Positions 13,526 to 14,726 of a DNA stretch of 14,726 nt are shown here, piece after piece. The position numbers were made by a program, and so were the translations under genes. How positions within the stretch are numbered: position 1 is the first letter of the stretch; each line of letters starts with the position of its first letter. Under the pieces are notes generated by a model, which did not search any database, was not told the origin of the DNA, and saw nothing but the letters and a program-made list of their open reading frames with translations. The stretch comes from an uncultured Desulfuromonadales bacterium. Its GTDB lineage: Bacteria; Desulfobacterota; Desulfuromonadia; Desulfuromonadales; Geopsychrobacteraceae. Where the stretch lies: contig CALZHQ010000071.1 of NCBI GenBank assembly GCA_945787295.1, forward strand, positions 1 through 14,726, in the 5' to 3' direction.

Positions 13526-14726
13526 AGCAAGCACCCTAAGTCCCCTGCGACCGCGACAGCCGATCTGACAGCATCCTCATGGAAACCATAACCAAAGTAG
13601 CTGCCGCAAAACCAGCTGTTGAACTGGCCATTGAGGGTTGGCAGTTCCGCCTGGGTCGACAAGGAATCGAAACTGAATTGCGGATGTTGATAATCAAATT
13701 TGGCGATCACCGTTTCCGGCCGGAACTCCTGTTGGCGATTGAGAGTCACGCAATAATCCCGGCGGGCCTGCAGCCCTTGCAGCAGGTTCATGTAATAGGT
13801 CACGAACACCGGCGCGGCAGCGGTCTGCCCCGACTCGCGGGTAAAGTTCCAGGCCGCCCAGGCGGAGCTCTGTTCCGGCAGCAGGGACGAGTCGCTATGC
13901 AGCACCGTGTGGTTGTGTTGATAGTTCCAGGGGGAGAGCAGCCGCAGTTCATCAGTGCTCGGATCGCCCAACAGACGGAGAGCTTGATCGGCATGGGTCG
14001 CGATGACAACCTTATCGAACTGCTCAGTCCTGCCATCGGCAAACCGCAACCTGGCACCATCGGTATCGCGGAACAGCTTCTCCACCCCGGCATTGAGCCT
14101 GAGGTCACCCTTAAAGTCACGCCGGAAGGCTTTGACATAGGCAAAACTCCCACCAACCACGGTTTTCCAGAGCGGTCGGTTGCGGAATGACAAGAGCCCG
14201 TGGTTCTTGAAAAAACGCAAAAAAGCCTCCGCCGGAAAATCGGCCGCCCGCAACGCCGGGGTCGACCAGATCGCCGCCGCCATCGGCAGCAGGTAGTTAT
14301 CGATCAAGAACGGCGAAAACCGCCCCTGACGAAGATATTTGCCGAGGGTGACAGGCGGGACTGATCCGGCCTCAAGGTCTTTGCGGGCGGTGCGACTGAA
14401 GCGGGCAATTTCGATCAGAAATCGGTAAAAACTGGGGCTGACCAAATTACTCCGCTGGGCAAAAAGACCGTTCAGATCGTTACCGGCATAAACCAGCCCA
14501 GTCTGCCGACATTGGAAGCCAAAAGACATCTCAGCAACCCGTGTCTCAACACCCAGCCGGGCAAGAAACTTCTGAAACAGCGGGTAGGTCGCATCATTGA
14601 GAACGATAAAGCCGGTATCGACCGCCAGCCCGGCATCCGGCCCCTCGGTAATTTCGATAGTGTTGGTGTGGCCGCCGAGATAGTCGTTCTGCTCGAACAG
14701 GGTCACCTGATAGCGCTGTTGCAGCA
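13522..14726 (-). CDS. FAD-dependent amine-oxidase-like oxidoreductase (5' end outside window)
   Basis: About 401 residues are present. The frame stays open to the right edge: before the GTG codon at 14706 the sequence still encodes LQQRYQ, typical of the helix after the FAD-binding GxGxxG, so the start and that motif lie just outside, probably about 20 residues away. Visible family marks are VTLFEQNDYLGGHTNTIEI, VDTGFIVLNDATYPLF, LLPMAAAIWSTPALRAADFP, FDKVVIATHADQALRLL, AAWNFTRESG, VTYYMNLLQGL, and the C-terminal GSYFGYGFHEDAVRSAVAVAG that closes the FAD site. This is the COG2907-type NAD/FAD-binding protein which, together with DUF1365 and CFA synthase, forms a widespread gene trio for fatty-acyl modification. 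It overlaps the CFA fusion by four bases (ATGA). The substrate is unknown; an acyl-chain oxidation or desaturation step is a guess. Confidence 0.93.
   Translation of the reverse strand, partial: LQQRYQVTLFEQNDYLGGHTNTIEITEGPDAGLAVDTGFIVLNDATYPLFQKFLARLGVETRVAEMSFGFQCRQTGLVYAGNDLNGLFAQRSNLVSPSFYRFLIEIARFSRTARKDLEAGSVPPVTLGKYLRQGRFSPFLIDNYLLPMAAAIWSTPALRAADFPAEAFLRFFKNHGLLSFRNRPLWKTVVGGSFAYVKAFRRDFKGDLRLNAGVEKLFRDTDGARLRFADGRTEQFDKVVIATHADQALRLLGDPSTDELRLLSPWNYQHNHTVLHSDSSLLPEQSSAWAAWNFTRESGQTAAAPVFVTYYMNLLQGLQARRDYCVTLNRQQEFRPETVIAKFDYQHPQFSFDSLSTQAELPTLNGQFNSWFCGSYFGYGFHEDAVRSAVAVAGDLGCLL

Noticed and set aside
13579..14190. 203-codon plus-strand frame opposite the FAD oxidoreductase
   Set aside because: No domain is recognisable and it lies fully antisense to a gene with clear FAD-oxidoreductase motifs.

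Overview
The window looks like an ordinary chromosomal segment of a GC-moderate Gram-negative bacterium. Two outer-membrane-type lipoproteins, several Sec signal peptides, tightly packed operons and, above all, an apparent selenocysteine codon fit an anaerobic or microaerobic deltaproteobacterium of the Desulfuromonas/Pelobacter/Geobacter kind. That placement is inferred from gene content and not proven. No RNA genes, insertion sequences, phage genes or CRISPR arrays were seen.

Layout. (1) 1-2813, minus strand: NAD(P)-binding SDR/DUF2867 protein, lipocalin lipoprotein, SRPBCC protein and then a very acidic protein carrying a 9-bp tandem repeat that runs off the left edge; spacings are a 4-base overlap, 12 nt and about 24-70 nt. 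(2) 2814-2932: divergent intergenic region with a perfect extended -10 (TGCTATAAT) facing right. (3) 2933-8445, plus strand: a DUF523-DUF1722 protein (RudS-type tRNA 4-thiouridine desulfidase), a class II-related photolyase, an exported peroxiredoxin whose peroxidatic residue is encoded by in-frame TGA (probable selenocysteine), a PNPOx-like flavoprotein and a PEP-synthase/rifampicin-phosphotransferase-like dikinase; all overlap or nearly touch. (4) 8446-8511: short convergent spacer with no convincing terminator. (5) 8512-9788, minus: exported histidine phosphatase and a lipoprotein thiol peroxidase, joined by an ATGA overlap. (6) 9916-14726, minus: FAD oxidoreductase (5' end outside the window), DUF1365-CFA synthase fusion, DUF2878 membrane protein, chalcone-isomerase-like exported protein and a Bcp/PrxQ peroxiredoxin, again tightly packed.

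How it fits together. Photolyase, CFA-type lipid methyltransferase, DUF1365, FAD oxidoreductase, DUF2878, lipocalin, SDR and SRPBCC proteins recur together in light- or singlet-oxygen-induced regulons of other Proteobacteria. Adding an s4U-tRNA desulfidase (4-thiouridine is the near-UV target in tRNA) and three different peroxiredoxins makes a coherent near-UV/photo-oxidative stress locus: DNA repair, tRNA protection, membrane lipid remodelling and peroxide removal. The most notable single item is the TGA at 5549-5551 in the peroxiredoxin, which naive gene calling would truncate to 64 residues or miss. No light regulator (LitR/CarH, RpoE-ChrR) is visible within the window.
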